From assembly GCA_020851465.1 (NCBI GenBank), contig JADZCR010000003.1:186001-250000 (forward strand): a stretch of 64,000 nucleotides of DNA, read 5' to 3'. Numbering within the stretch: position 1 is the first letter of the stretch; the number at the start of each line of letters is the position of its first letter. The position numbers were made by a program, and so were the translations under genes. Shown one piece after another: positions 44,031 through 53,560 of the stretch. This stretch comes from Phycisphaeraceae bacterium (lineage in GTDB: Bacteria > Planctomycetota > Phycisphaerae > Phycisphaerales > Phycisphaeraceae). A model generated the notes under the pieces. The model was not told the DNA's origin. It did no database searches and saw only the letters and a program-made list of their open reading frames with translations.

Positions 44031-46922
44031 TCACACCTTCGCGGCTGCGAACTTTCTGCCGACTTCCAGTGCTTCGTCCAGCTTGGCGGGGTCTTTGCCT
44101 CCTGCCTGCGCCATATCCGGTCGTCCGCCGCCGCCGCCGCCGGCGGCCTTGGCGACCTCGCGGACCCAGTCGCCTGCCTTCAGTCCCTTCTTAATCAACG
44201 CTTCCGGCACTGCGGCAATGAAGCTCACCTTTTCTCCGCCACCCGATACGCTGCCCAGCAGCAGCGCGGACTCCGGCTTCTTCTTGCGGATCACATCCAT
44301 CGCGGTGCGGAGCATGTCGGCGTCCGCGCCATCCAGTGACTCAACGATCACGCCGCCGTTGGTGTTTTCCGCGATTTTCCGGGCGGCTTCCACCACATCG
44401 CCTGCCGCTTCTTTGCTGCGGGCCTTGTTCAGTTCCTTGAGTGTCTTCTGGAGATCAGCGATACCTTCGCGCAATCTGGCTTTGACCAAAGCGGGTAGTT
44501 GTGTATTCGCCAGTGCGCTGGAAAGCTCTGCGACGCCGCGGGTCAGCGCTTCGGCCTGTTCAACGCTCGCACCCAGGCCGCGCAGCGCGCCGAGCCGAGC
44601 GATCAGCATGTCGCCGCGAGCTTGCGCCTGATGGGCCATCTCACCGGTCAGCGCAGTGATGCGGCGCACCCCTTTGGCGACCGCTTCTTCCTGCACGAGC
44701 ACAAACCCTTCTGCCTCACCCGTTTTGGCCAGATGGGTACCGCCGCAGAACTCGATGCTGTAACCGCCCCACTCAACATTTTCGGGGTTTGCCACGAGAT
44801 CTTTGACCGGCACTCCAATCGACACCACGCGGACTCTTGGCGGATACTTTTCGCCGAACACCGCACGCAACCCGTGGATTTTCAGAGCCTGTTCCTGCGG
44901 AACCACATCGTGATAAACCGGCAGATCGCGGGCGATGTCTTCATTAACGGTTTTCTCGACAGCTTCGATTTCATCGAGAGTCAACGCTGCGTGGTGCGCG
45001 TAGTCAAAGCGCAGCTTCTGATCGTCAACCAGTGATCCTCTCTGATCTGCGGTCTTGCTCACATGAAGCCGGATCGCGCAATTCATGACATGCGTGGTGG
45101 TGTGATTGGACATAATCCGGGCGCGTCGATGCGGATCAACCTGCAATGTCAGCGTCTGGAGCCTTCGGTCGCCGACGGGGGTCGCCAGAAACGGCCCGCG
45201 TTCAACGATCCCCAGGTGAAAGAACACACCACCGACCTTGATGGTGTCCTGCACCATGAGCTGTCCGCCGCCGGCATTGATGATGATGCCTGTGTCGCCG
45301 ACCTGACCGCCCATTTCCGCATAGAACGGCGTCCGGGCGACCACGACCGCAAGTTGCTCGCCAGCCGTTGCATGATCGATCCGTTTGTATTCCTCGCCCT
45401 CAAGACGGTAGGTAAGCACAAACGTCTCCACCCGTGCTTGAGTCCCTTTGACGGAGTCCGCATCAAGGCCGATGAACTCGGTGGCGGGGGGATTGTCCTG
45501 CTGGACGATGTTGACCAGCGACTCGCGAGCGATGTTGGCGGTGCCCCCGCCGGCACGGGCCTGCTCTTTGGCTTCATCCATCAATTTTTCAAAGCCGGCG
45601 ATATCCACCGTCATGCCACGCTCTTCCGCCATCACGCGCGTCAAGTCAACGGGGAAGCCATACGTGTCGTGGAGTTTGAACGCATCATCCGCAGCGATGG
45701 TATTCGCCGTCCCGCCGCGCTTTGCTGCCTCGTCGAACAGTTCGATACCGCGATCGAGCGTCTTGCCAAAGCTGACTTCTTCATCCTTGATGAGATCCTT
45801 GACGCGGCCCGGATTTTTCCGCAGTTCCGGGAATGCTTCGCCCATCGCCTCGGCCACCGTATCGACCAGCCGATACATGAACGGATCACGCATTCCCAAT
45901 TGCTGCCGTCCAAACCGCACTGCGCGACGCAGAATCCGACGAAGCACGTATCCTCGCCCTTCGTTACTGGGCACCGCACCGTCTGTTAAAGCAAACGTCA
46001 GACACCTCGCATGGTCGGCGATCACGCGAAACGCAATGTCGGTACGAAGCTGTGCATTGGCGGCCTCGGCGGCGGCGTCAATGCTGTTGGTCGCGGTGAA
46101 TTGTCCGGTGTATCGGTGGCCGGAGACTTCACCGATCGCACGGAAGAACGGCTCCCAGAGATCAATCGCAAAGTTGTCCTCTTTACCCTGCAGCACCTGA
46201 CATATCCGCTCGAAGCCCATGCCGGTGTCCACATGCTGTGCCGGCAGAGTGACTAGCGACCGATCGGGATTGCGGTTGTACTGGATAAAGACGTTGTTCC
46301 AGATTTCCATGACGCGCGGGTCGGAGCCGTTGACCTGCGGGCCGCCGGACTTGTCGGGTGTACGATCGTAGTAGATTTCGGTGCAAGGGCCACACGGGCC
46401 GGTGTCACCCATCTCCCAGAAGTTATCCTTGCCGAAATAGTGAATGTGATTATCGGGCAGCCGGGCGACTTGCTTCCAGATGTCAGCCGCCTCGGTGTCA
46501 CGCGGCACACCGTTTTTTTCATCGCCCTCAAAACAGGTGACATGGATGCGGGATGGATCGAGCTTCCAGACCTGTGTAAGCAGTTCCCAGGACATCTCGA
46601 TCGCGCCGAGCTTGAAGTAGTCACCGAACGACCAGTTACCCAGCATTTCAAAGAAGGTGTGGTGCCGCCGCGAGCGACCTACGTCATCGAGGTCATTGTG
46701 CTTGCCTCCCGCACGGATGCATTTCTGGGTGTTGGCGACACGCTTCCACGGCGCGGTCTGCGTGCCCAGGAAATAAGGCTTGAACTGGTTCATCCCCGCA
46801 TTGGTAAATAGCAGCGTCGGGTCATCGTGAGGGACGACAGGCGACGAGGGTACGAATACGTGCGCATGCCTCTTGACGAAGAAGTCGAGGTACTGCTGGC
46901 GGATTTCGCGGCTGGTAATCAT
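44031..46922 (-). CDS. alaS: Alanyl-tRNA synthetase
   Basis: Charges tRNA-Ala in the cytoplasm. The 963-residue product starts at ATG 46922 (MITSREIRQQYLDFFVKRHA); in-frame starts further upstream do not match the family. The catalytic domain has FTNAGMNQFKPYFLG, FFEMLGNWSFGDYFK and DTGMGFERICQVLQG. The editing domain has the HTTTH motif and the CGGTH block (EFCGGTHLAKTGEA). The C-Ala domain follows, with a Gly-rich stretch (AAGGGGGGRPDMAQAGGKDP). It is slightly longer than E. coli AlaS (876) because of insertions. TATACT (46947-46952, minus) is a plausible -10, leaving a short leader with an AAAAAGG element. Confidence 0.96.
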   Translation of the reverse strand: MITSREIRQQYLDFFVKRHAHVFVPSSPVVPHDDPTLLFTNAGMNQFKPYFLGTQTAPWKRVANTQKCIRAGGKHNDLDDVGRSRRHHTFFEMLGNWSFGDYFKLGAIEMSWELLTQVWKLDPSRIHVTCFEGDEKNGVPRDTEAADIWKQVARLPDNHIHYFGKDNFWEMGDTGPCGPCTEIYYDRTPDKSGGPQVNGSDPRVMEIWNNVFIQYNRNPDRSLVTLPAQHVDTGMGFERICQVLQGKEDNFAIDLWEPFFRAIGEVSGHRYTGQFTATNSIDAAAEAANAQLRTDIAFRVIADHARCLTFALTDGAVPSNEGRGYVLRRILRRAVRFGRQQLGMRDPFMYRLVDTVAEAMGEAFPELRKNPGRVKDLIKDEEVSFGKTLDRGIELFDEAAKRGGTANTIAADDAFKLHDTYGFPVDLTRVMAEERGMTVDIAGFEKLMDEAKEQARAGGGTANIARESLVNIVQQDNPPATEFIGLDADSVKGTQARVETFVLTYRLEGEEYKRIDHATAGEQLAVVVARTPFYAEMGGQVGDTGIIINAGGGQLMVQDTIKVGGVFFHLGIVERGPFLATPVGDRRLQTLTLQVDPHRRARIMSNHTTTHVMNCAIRLHVSKTADQRGSLVDDQKLRFDYAHHAALTLDEIEAVEKTVNEDIARDLPVYHDVVPQEQALKIHGLRAVFGEKYPPRVRVVSIGVPVKDLVANPENVEWGGYSIEFCGGTHLAKTGEAEGFVLVQEEAVAKGVRRITALTGEMAHQAQARGDMLIARLGALRGLGASVEQAEALTRGVAELSSALANTQLPALVKARLREGIADLQKTLKELNKARSKEAAGDVVEAARKIAENTNGGVIVESLDGADADMLRTAMDVIRKKKPESALLLGSVSGGGEKVSFIAAVPEALIKKGLKAGDWVREVAKAAGGGGGGRPDMAQAGGKDPAKLDEALEVGRKFAAAKV

Positions 46923-46946
46923 GGGCGTGCCTTTTTCGAGCCCCTC

Positions 46947-46952
46947 AGTATA
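46947..46952 (-). promoter_or_regulatory. Putative -10 element of alaS
   Basis: TATACT on the minus strand matches TATAAT at five positions and lies 24 nt before ATG 46922, leaving a short leader that includes an AAAAAGG ribosome-binding element. No good -35 was found. Confidence 0.35.
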
Positions 46953-47092
46953 TCGTTCCCCATTCCGAATACCTTGTTTCGTCTCCCTCGGTCGCATAGG
47001 GTGTACAGGTTCCCGGCAGGGTTTGCATTGCGCGCAGCTCCGGGGAAGAATGCTCACGGATCTCCCGCAAGCCTAATCGACAGGGGTGCTCG

Positions 47093-48280
47093 ATGGCGTC
47101 GGTCTGTTTTTATTTTCAGGTCCATCAGCCGTTCCGGCTCCGACGTTACAGCGTCTTTGATACCGACTACAGCTATTTTGATGACCGCCGCAATGCGCAG
47201 ATTCTCAATAAGGTCGCCGGTAAGTGCTATCTGCCCACGACGCGGCTGATCCTCGATCTGGTCCGCAAACACGACGGCCGGTTTCGAGTCGCGTATTCCC
47301 TCACCGGCTGCGTTATCGATCAGTTCAAGCAGCATTGCCCGGAAATGATCGACCTGCTGACAGCCCTAGCGAAAACCGGTTGCTGTGAGTTCCTCGGCGA
47401 AACCTACTACCACAGCCTGTCGTTTATCTATTCGCGCGATGAGTTCCGTGCCCAGGTCAACCGGCACGCGACCCTGATGGAAAATCTTTTCGGTCAGCGG
47501 CCGACCGTTTTCCGCAACACCGAGCTGATCTACAGCAACGAGGTGGCGAGCTTCATCGCTTCCATGGGCGGGTATCGTGCCGTGATCGCAGAAGGTGCTG
47601 ACCACATCCTCGGCTACCGATCACCCAACTACCTCTACTGGCCGCACGGCACCAGAAATCTCAAGCTCCTGCTCAAAAATTACCGTCTCAGCGACGACAT
47701 CGCGTTTCGCTTTTCCAATCGCGGGTGGACCGAGTGGCCGCTCACCGCTGACAAGTTCACCAAGTGGATCAACCAGATCAACGGCGACGGATTCGTATGC
47801 AATCTCTTCATGGACTACGAAACCTTCGGCGAGCATCAGTGGTCGGACACGGGAATTTTCGATTTTCTGGCTGCATTACCCGGCGAAGTACTCAAGAGCG
47901 GAGCCAATGACTTCAAAACGCCCAGCCAGTGCGCCCAAGCGTATGAAGCCGTGGGCGAGTATGACGCGCCGCACATGATCAGTTGGGCGGATACGGAGCG
48001 CGATCTGTCCGCATGGCTGGGAAATGCGATGCAATCCAACGCCCTGCACGAACTCTACAAGCTCGAGCAACCTATCAAGGAAACTGAAGACGAGTCACTG
48101 CTCGAAGACTGGAGAAGGCTCACCACGAGCGACCATTTCTATTACATGTGCACCAAATACTTCGCGGATGGCGACGTACACAAGTATTTCAATCCCTACG
48201 AATCTCCCTACGACAGCTACATCAATTTCATGAATGTGCTGGATAACATGCGCTCGCGCCTGGAGAAGGTCGAGGCGTGA
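47093..48280 (+). CDS. Glycoside hydrolase family 57 protein
   Basis: Predicted alpha-amylase or 4-alpha-glucanotransferase-type enzyme of glycogen or maltodextrin metabolism; no signal peptide, so cytoplasmic. The 395-residue product has the GH57 motif 1 (CFYFQVHQPFRLRRY), CEFLGETYYHSL, the nucleophile-containing FRNTELIYSN (about 144-153) and the acid/base Asp in FMDYETFGEHQW (about 242-253). Length fits the short GH57 amylases. AGGGG lies 6 nt before ATG. It diverges from alaS and precedes a HAD phosphatase; with the GH15 gene it suggests turnover of storage glucan. Confidence 0.9.
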   Translation: MASVCFYFQVHQPFRLRRYSVFDTDYSYFDDRRNAQILNKVAGKCYLPTTRLILDLVRKHDGRFRVAYSLTGCVIDQFKQHCPEMIDLLTALAKTGCCEFLGETYYHSLSFIYSRDEFRAQVNRHATLMENLFGQRPTVFRNTELIYSNEVASFIASMGGYRAVIAEGADHILGYRSPNYLYWPHGTRNLKLLLKNYRLSDDIAFRFSNRGWTEWPLTADKFTKWINQINGDGFVCNLFMDYETFGEHQWSDTGIFDFLAALPGEVLKSGANDFKTPSQCAQAYEAVGEYDAPHMISWADTERDLSAWLGNAMQSNALHELYKLEQPIKETEDESLLEDWRRLTTSDHFYYMCTKYFADGDVHKYFNPYESPYDSYINFMNVLDNMRSRLEKVEA

Positions 48281-48362
48281 TGCCAGGTGCGATGGCTGGA
48301 TGTCCTGCCTGTTTGATGGATCATCCAGACCAACCGCTCTACACAGAGGCTCTCTCCGCCCT

Positions 48363-48368
48363 TACTAT
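48363..48368 (+). promoter_or_regulatory. Putative -10 element giving a leaderless HAD-IIA mRNA
   Basis: TACTAT (four of six to TATAAT) ends exactly 6 nt before ATG 48375, with no Shine-Dalgarno. It has the same geometry as the aroA, proA, queG and tolC examples. Confidence 0.35.
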
Positions 48369-48374
48369 CCCGTC

Positions 48375-49187
48375 ATGCGATTCTCGGATTTTGACGCAAT
48401 TCTCTTCGACATGGACGGCACGCTCTACCGTGAACATCACGCGCTGCCGGGTGTGGCGGAGGTGCTCGCAAGGCTGCGCGGAGCCGGATGCCGGATGGCG
48501 TGCATCACCAACAACAGCGCCAACACCGCCCCGGAATTATCCGCACGATTGGCGAAAATGGGTGTGGAAGTCGCGCCGGAAATGATCTTCACCGCGTGTC
48601 ACGCCATGGCGGACACGATCACCGAACGCTGGCGGACACCTCGTGTCTTCAACTTCGCCGGCAGTGCCCTGCCCCATGAGCTTGGCCAACGCGCCACGCT
48701 GGTAGAGCGGCTCGATGGACCCTGCGATGTCGTCGCGGTCGGTACGCATTTCCGTGAAAACGCTGTGGCCTTCGACTTTGAACAGTCGCTGATCGGCCTC
48801 AATCACCTGCGCAAGGGCGCACAACTGGTGGTTGGTTGCGCAGATCGGGTATTCCCCATTCAAGGCGGGGATGTGGAGTTTGGTTCGGGAAGCTGGGGCA
48901 TGCTTTTCACCTATGCTGCGAATCTTCCTCCCTCGCGTGTGACTTATGCGGGCAAACCGGAGCCGGGTTTCTTTCTCTCGCTTTGTCGCCGCATGGGTTT
49001 TGATCCTAAACGCTGCCTGATCGTCGGCGACAATCTCGAATCAGACATCGCCGGCGGGCAATCCGTGGGCATGACCACCGCGTTGATCCTCACGGGTATC
49101 ACCAGCGAGGAGGAAGCCAGAGCGCACCACGTGCGGCCGGATATGGTTGTGTCAGGTATGGATGATCTGTGGGCTAAGCTCCGCTGA
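48375..49187 (+). CDS. HAD-IIA family phosphatase (NagD-like)
   Basis: Haloacid dehalogenase-superfamily hydrolase of 270 residues, class IIA, which includes NagD, phosphoglycolate and p-nitrophenyl phosphatases. Motif I is ILFDMDGTLY, motif II CITNNSANT, motif III lysine in YAGKPEPGFF, and motif IV IVGDNLESDIAGGQSVGM. The C2 cap lies between motifs II and III. ATG 48375 fits the family; longer in-frame starts run into the upstream gene. It starts 94 bp after the GH57 gene; a phosphatase for a glycolytic by-product is plausible but the substrate is unknown. Confidence 0.9.
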   Translation: MRFSDFDAILFDMDGTLYREHHALPGVAEVLARLRGAGCRMACITNNSANTAPELSARLAKMGVEVAPEMIFTACHAMADTITERWRTPRVFNFAGSALPHELGQRATLVERLDGPCDVVAVGTHFRENAVAFDFEQSLIGLNHLRKGAQLVVGCADRVFPIQGGDVEFGSGSWGMLFTYAANLPPSRVTYAGKPEPGFFLSLCRRMGFDPKRCLIVGDNLESDIAGGQSVGMTTALILTGITSEEEARAHHVRPDMVVSGMDDLWAKLR

Positions 49188-49262
49188 GGCTGTCACCGGT
49201 GCATCGCCGCTTCAGAATCGCTACATTGCTGCGACTTTTCCTTACTTATGCAGGAGCGTCTC

Positions 49263-50114
49263 GTGGCTGAACGTACCACCCCAGGCATCCGCGCCGCATT
49301 GACCATTGCCGGCAGTGATTCGTCAGGCGGCGCCGGCATCCAGGCTGATCTGAAGGTCTTTTCCATCATGGATGTTTACGGGGCGACGGCGATTACCGCC
49401 ATCACCGCGCAGAACACCACCGCCGTCAGAAAATCCCTCGTCCTGGATCCATCGCTCGTCGAGGAGCAGATCGACGCGGTAGGCGGCGACCTCAAGATTG
49501 ACGCGACCAAAGTTGGCATGCTCGGCAATGCTGCGGTGGCGGAAACGGTCGCCAAAGCCGTCAACCGGCTCAACCTCTTCCCACTGGTCGTCGATCCGGT
49601 GATGATCGCCAAAAGCGGCAGCAAACTCATCGACGATGCAGCCATCGCCGTGATAACCAAAAAACTTCTACCTCTGGCCGCGGTTACGACGCCGAATCGC
49701 CACGAAGCGGCACGACTGCTCGGATCATCCGACTCGATCAGCGATGTGTACGGTGCGACAACTGCTGCGAAGGAAATCTGCCGCCGATTCGGCGCGCGGG
49801 CCTGCATCGTCAAGGGCATCCGTAAACCGGACGATCAGGAAGGTCAGGCGGTGGATGTATTCGTCTTCCGTGATGCTCAGGGGCAGGAACGAGTCAAGGA
49901 AGTTTCCAGCCCATGGCGCATCACCGACAACACGCACGGCTCAGGGTGTACGTTCAGTGCTGCGATCACCGCTGCCCTGGCACTGGGTCAACCGCTCGAA
50001 GAAGCTGTGCAGACCGGCAAGAGCGTCATCAGCGAGGCTCTGCGGCAGAACACCGGCGTGGGGCTGGGTAACGGCCCGGTCAATCACCTCGCGTGGGCCA
50101 AGGTCAAGAAATAG
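49263..50114 (+). CDS. thiD: Hydroxymethylpyrimidine / phosphomethylpyrimidine kinase
   Basis: Two-step phosphorylation of HMP to HMP-PP for thiamine synthesis and salvage. The 283-residue product has the ThiD signatures ALTIAGSDSSGGAGIQADLK and KVGMLGN, then VVDPVMIAKSGSKL, TPNRHEAARLLG and DNTHGSGCTFSAAI. GTG 49263 is favoured because AGGAG lies 6 nt upstream; ATG 49248 is in frame but would overlap that ribosome-binding site. No THI-box riboswitch or other thi genes are seen nearby. Confidence 0.93.
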   Translation: MAERTTPGIRAALTIAGSDSSGGAGIQADLKVFSIMDVYGATAITAITAQNTTAVRKSLVLDPSLVEEQIDAVGGDLKIDATKVGMLGNAAVAETVAKAVNRLNLFPLVVDPVMIAKSGSKLIDDAAIAVITKKLLPLAAVTTPNRHEAARLLGSSDSISDVYGATTAAKEICRRFGARACIVKGIRKPDDQEGQAVDVFVFRDAQGQERVKEVSSPWRITDNTHGSGCTFSAAITAALALGQPLEEAVQTGKSVISEALRQNTGVGLGNGPVNHLAWAKVKK

Positions 50115-50215
50115 CCTCAACCCGCATTACCTTCGCGCAGCGGAGCAGCTCGTGCTGGACGCGGTAAACCCGCGGTAAGCGACGGTGCTGAATAGGCGGC
50201 TGTGTGCAGCATGCG

Positions 50216-50221
50216 TAAGAT
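50216..50221 (+). promoter_or_regulatory. Putative -10 element of hflX
   Basis: TAAGAT (four of six) ends 9 nt before the hflX ATG and no Shine-Dalgarno is present. The start codon also lies in the 3' arm of a 6-bp inverted repeat (CATGCG/CGCATG, 50210-50233). Confidence 0.25.
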
Positions 50222-50230
50222 CACGTCCGC

Positions 50231-51532
50231 ATGGAAGAATCCGAACGATCCAGTTCCACCGTTGTACAAGAGCGCGCGATCCTCATCGCTTGCCTGTTAC
50301 CCGGTCATCACGCGGACCCGCATGACCCGCTGGGTGAATTGCGCAGCCTCGCGGATACCGCAGGCGCGATCGTCGTCGATGAACTGATGCAGAACAAGCA
50401 GAAACCCGAGGCCAAGACCTTCATCGGTAAAGGTAAAGTCGTCGAAGTCGCTGAACTGGTCCGCGTCCACAAGGCGGATGTGGTTATTTTCGACAACGAC
50501 CTGTCGCCCTCACAGATTGGCAATATCGAGGAAGTTACCAAGTGCAAAGTGATCGACCGAAGCGAACTGATCCTCGACATCTTCGCTGCTCGGGCGCGTA
50601 CGCATGAGGCCAGACTCCAGGTGGAGCTGGCGCAACTGCAATACACTTACCCGCGTCTCCGCGCCATGTGGTCCCACCTTGAACGGATCGTCGGCGGCGC
50701 GCCGACGGGAATCGGTACCCGCGGCCCCGGCGAGCAGCAACTCGAAATCGACCGCCGAATCGTGCAGCGGAAAATCACCGCGCTCCGCCGCGAAATCGAA
50801 CACGATCTGGGCCGCAAACGCCGCGAGGTTGCCGCTCGCAACAAAGATTTTTTTACGGTCGGACTGGTCGGTTACACCAATGCCGGCAAGAGCACGCTTT
50901 TCAACACGGCGACCGACGGCAATGCCTATGCCGATGACAAACTCTTCGCCACGCTCTCGACTCGAACCCGCAAATGGGAGCTGGGCGACGGCGATACCGT
51001 GATGCTCTCAGACACGGTTGGATTTGTCCGCGATCTGCCCCACCACCTCGTCGCCAGCTTTCGTGCGACTTTGGAAGAAGCGGTCCACAGCGACATGTTG
51101 CTGATCGTCCTCGATGTTTCCCACCCACGCGCCAGCCAGCATCTCAAAACCGTGATGGAAGTGCTCGACGAGATCGGCGCCAATACTCAGCAGCGGTTGC
51201 TCGTGCTCAACAAGATTGACCGGCTCGAAAGCAACGCAGAACTGCTGATTCTCCAGAAAGAGTTTCCCGACGCATTGCCGATCAGTGCCCGTTCCGGTCG
51301 CGGGATGGATGTTCTCGTCGAGCGGGTACGGGAAGCGATGCGCGGCGGGATGAAGACGCTGGACTTTTCCATCGACCTGACCGACGGCAAAGCAATCAGC
51401 TTCCTCGAATCCCGCGCCCAGGTGCTGGAGCGACGGTGGGAAGATTCAAAGGCGTACTTCAAGGTACGGATCGGCGGAAGGCAGCTCGACCAGCTCTGGG
51501 CGATGGGCACCAGCGCACGCCTGCAACCATAG
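50231..51532 (+). CDS. hflX: GTPase HflX
   Basis: Ribosome-associated GTPase that splits stalled 70S ribosomes, notably in heat stress. The 433-residue product has the HflX N-terminal domain (DELMQNKQKPEAKTFIGKGK), DRSELILDIFAARARTHEAR and the linker with GGAPTGIGTRGPGEQQLEID. The G domain has G1 VGYTNAGKSTLFN, G2/G3 in LSTRTRKWELG and LSDTVGFVRDLPHHLV, and G4 LNKID. Length matches typical HflX (about 420-430). There is no Shine-Dalgarno before the ATG. Convergent with the MoxR gene. Confidence 0.95.
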   Translation: MEESERSSSTVVQERAILIACLLPGHHADPHDPLGELRSLADTAGAIVVDELMQNKQKPEAKTFIGKGKVVEVAELVRVHKADVVIFDNDLSPSQIGNIEEVTKCKVIDRSELILDIFAARARTHEARLQVELAQLQYTYPRLRAMWSHLERIVGGAPTGIGTRGPGEQQLEIDRRIVQRKITALRREIEHDLGRKRREVAARNKDFFTVGLVGYTNAGKSTLFNTATDGNAYADDKLFATLSTRTRKWELGDGDTVMLSDTVGFVRDLPHHLVASFRATLEEAVHSDMLLIVLDVSHPRASQHLKTVMEVLDEIGANTQQRLLVLNKIDRLESNAELLILQKEFPDALPISARSGRGMDVLVERVREAMRGGMKTLDFSIDLTDGKAISFLESRAQVLERRWEDSKAYFKVRIGGRQLDQLWAMGTSARLQP

Positions 51533-51623
51533 GATCACCTTTTTACGAAGCCGAAGGCTACGTCTCCGGCTCCGAATATGAGGAGCCAGCAGCGTCGGCT
51601 CTGCTTTGATTTGATTCCCGTCC

Positions 51624-52550
51624 CTACGCCGGGCTGGGGATCGTTTCCAGCACCTGTTGCATGATCCGGCTGGCGGCGATGCCATCCGCATCGTGCGTGT
51701 AGGTCTTCGTGATGATGCGGTGGGCGCAGACCGGAATCACGTTCGAAATAATGTCATCGGGCACAACGTAGTCACGTTTGTGCAGCATCGCTGTCGCCCT
51801 TGCCGCCTGCACGAGGGCGAGTGAACCTCGCGGCGAGACGCCGATCTGAAGTTGATCGTTCGTCCGCGTTGCGTTGGCGATCTGGATCACGTAATTCGTC
51901 AATGCCGGGTCGATGGTGACCTTGTGAACCTGCTCCTGAAGCTCAACGAGATCCTGAGCTGTCATCACTGGTTTGAGATCGTTCAGCGCAGTCCGGGCGG
52001 GATCGATCTCCAGAATGCGTGCCTCGTCTTCCTGACTCGGATAACCCAGATGGATCCGCATCAGGAAGCGGTCAAGCTGGCTCTCAGGCAGAAAATAAGT
52101 GCCCTCAAACTCAAACGGATTCTGCGTCGCCACCACGATGAAAGGCTGAATGAGTTTCCGTGTGTGGCCGTCGATCGAGACCTGCGCCTCGTTCATCGCT
52201 TCGAGCAGAGCGGACTGTGTGCGAGGAGTGGTGCGATTGATTTCGTCAGCCAGGACGATGTTGGAAAAAATCGGGCCGGGCTTGAAGACAAACTCACTCT
52301 TATGCTGATCCCAAATGGTGACACCCAGAACATCGCCGGGGAGCATGTCAGGCGTCAGTTGAATACGGCTGAGGGTGCAATCGAGGCTGCGCGCCAGTGA
52401 GGAGGCGAGGATGGTCTTGCCCACGCCGGGGACGTCCTCGATGAGGACATGACCACGCGCGAGGAGACAGACGATGACCTTTTCAATGGCGGTCTGATTT
52501 CCCAGAAAAGCTCGCTGAATGTTTGCACGAAGGCGTTCGAGCCTCTGCAT
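51624..52550 (-). CDS. MoxR-family AAA+ ATPase
   Basis: Predicted chaperone-like AAA+ ATPase of the MoxR family, 308 residues. ATG 52550 has GGAG 7 nt upstream, and the family N-terminus follows. Walker A is EDVPGVGKT, Walker B VLADEINRTTPRTQSALLEAM, sensor 1 VVATQNPFEFEGTY with LPESQLDRFLMR, and the C-terminal lid has SPRGSLALVQAARATA. MoxR genes are usually followed by DUF58 and VWA-domain genes; here none follows, since hflX is convergent, so its partners must be elsewhere. TATACT (52585-52590, minus) is a reasonable -10. It diverges from dacA. Confidence 0.92.
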   Translation of the reverse strand: MQRLERLRANIQRAFLGNQTAIEKVIVCLLARGHVLIEDVPGVGKTILASSLARSLDCTLSRIQLTPDMLPGDVLGVTIWDQHKSEFVFKPGPIFSNIVLADEINRTTPRTQSALLEAMNEAQVSIDGHTRKLIQPFIVVATQNPFEFEGTYFLPESQLDRFLMRIHLGYPSQEDEARILEIDPARTALNDLKPVMTAQDLVELQEQVHKVTIDPALTNYVIQIANATRTNDQLQIGVSPRGSLALVQAARATAMLHKRDYVVPDDIISNVIPVCAHRIITKTYTHDADGIAASRIMQQVLETIPSPA

Positions 52551-52584
52551 CAAGAAACTCCGCGGAATGTCCCCAGCGGGCGAA

Positions 52585-52590
52585 AGTATA
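52585..52590 (-). promoter_or_regulatory. Putative -10 element of the moxR gene
   Basis: TATACT on the minus strand matches five of six consensus bases and lies 34 nt before ATG 52550. The resulting leader contains a good GGAG Shine-Dalgarno. No strong -35 was identified. Confidence 0.4.
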
Positions 52591-52726
52591 ACACCAAGCC
52601 GGGGTGTGATGAGGTCGGATTCACGCCGTTTAGTGATTGTGGGTATCGGATAATCGCACCGTAAATCGGTATCGCGTACGTTACAATGTTTGAATGTCAT
52701 CACCGTCGTGGTGACGGGAAACGCCA

Positions 52727-53560
52727 TTGTCCTACGAAATCATTAACGAGCTTGTCCATCGCATCAGGGGGTATCCGCTCCACGCCGTCATCGTTGAGCT
52801 GGTGGTGCTGTGGATCGCCGTTTACCTGTTCATGCGAATCCTGCGCGGCACACGAGGGGCCCGTGTGATCAAGGCCGTCGCCCTGATCCTCCTGGTGGCG
52901 ACGCCGGTGGTCCGCATCCTGACGACGGACAACGAATACGAGCGGATCAACTACCTCTACAGCCGTTTCATCACCATCGCGATGATCACGATGGTCGTTG
53001 TATTCCAACCGGAGCTGCGTCGTGCCCTGGTGCGGCTGGGGGATGCTCCGATCTTCCGCGGAGCCGGCCTCAGACATGCGCGAGTCATCGATGCGGTGAT
53101 CGACGCCGTGCTGGAGTTAAGCAAAGCGAAAACCGGCGCAATCATCGCTTTGGAGCGTGACATCGCGCTCGACGGCGTCGTGGTCGCAGGTATCCCGATC
53201 GATGCGATCGTCAGTGCCGAACTCCTGACGACCATTTTCAAACCCGGCAGCGCACTGCATGACATGGCCGTGGTCATCCGAGAGGACCGCGTGGTGTCGG
53301 CAGGCGTGCAGCTCCCGCTGGCGGAGGGTGAGGCATTCACGGCCGGGCTGGGATCGCGACACCGTGCCGCGATCGGACTGACACAGGAAACCGATGCCGT
53401 GGTCGTCATCGTCAGCGAGGAGACCGGCACGATCAGCGTCGCCCGCCGGGGTAATCTGCTGCGTCAGCTCTCCGCCGACGATTTACGCAACCTACTGACC
53501 CGAGGCGAAGCGCCGAAGAAGAAGCGTCGCGCCGCCAACAGCAAGAGCCTCGCCGCCTAA
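52727..53560 (+). CDS. dacA: Diadenylate cyclase CdaA (DacA)
   Basis: Membrane-anchored enzyme condensing two ATP into cyclic di-AMP. The 277-residue product starts at TTG 52727. It has two or three N-terminal transmembrane helices (about 18-38, 44-62 and 78-95), the VFQPELRRALVRLGD linker, and the DAC domain (about 125-260). In the active site LGSRHRAAIGL carries the RHR motif, and SALHDMAVVI replaces the usual DGA with DMA. SEETGTISVARRGNL is the typical C-terminal block. A TACAAT hexamer at 52682-52687 may be the -10. It overlaps cdaR by 1 bp, a conserved pairing for osmotic and cell-wall control. Confidence 0.9.
   Translation: MSYEIINELVHRIRGYPLHAVIVELVVLWIAVYLFMRILRGTRGARVIKAVALILLVATPVVRILTTDNEYERINYLYSRFITIAMITMVVVFQPELRRALVRLGDAPIFRGAGLRHARVIDAVIDAVLELSKAKTGAIIALERDIALDGVVVAGIPIDAIVSAELLTTIFKPGSALHDMAVVIREDRVVSAGVQLPLAEGEAFTAGLGSRHRAAIGLTQETDAVVVIVSEETGTISVARRGNLLRQLSADDLRNLLTRGEAPKKKRRAANSKSLAA

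Noticed and set aside
50160..50174. CGCGG/CCGCG hairpin between thiD and hflX
   Set aside because: Only five base pairs and no T run; too weak to list.
50210..50233. 6-bp inverted repeat covering the hflX start codon
   Set aside because: If hflX is leaderless from the -10 at 50216, the 5' arm would not be transcribed; the repeat is likely coincidental.
51551..51601. Short GC inverted repeats between convergent hflX and moxR
   Set aside because: Stems are only about 5 bp, with no U tract; not enough for a terminator call.
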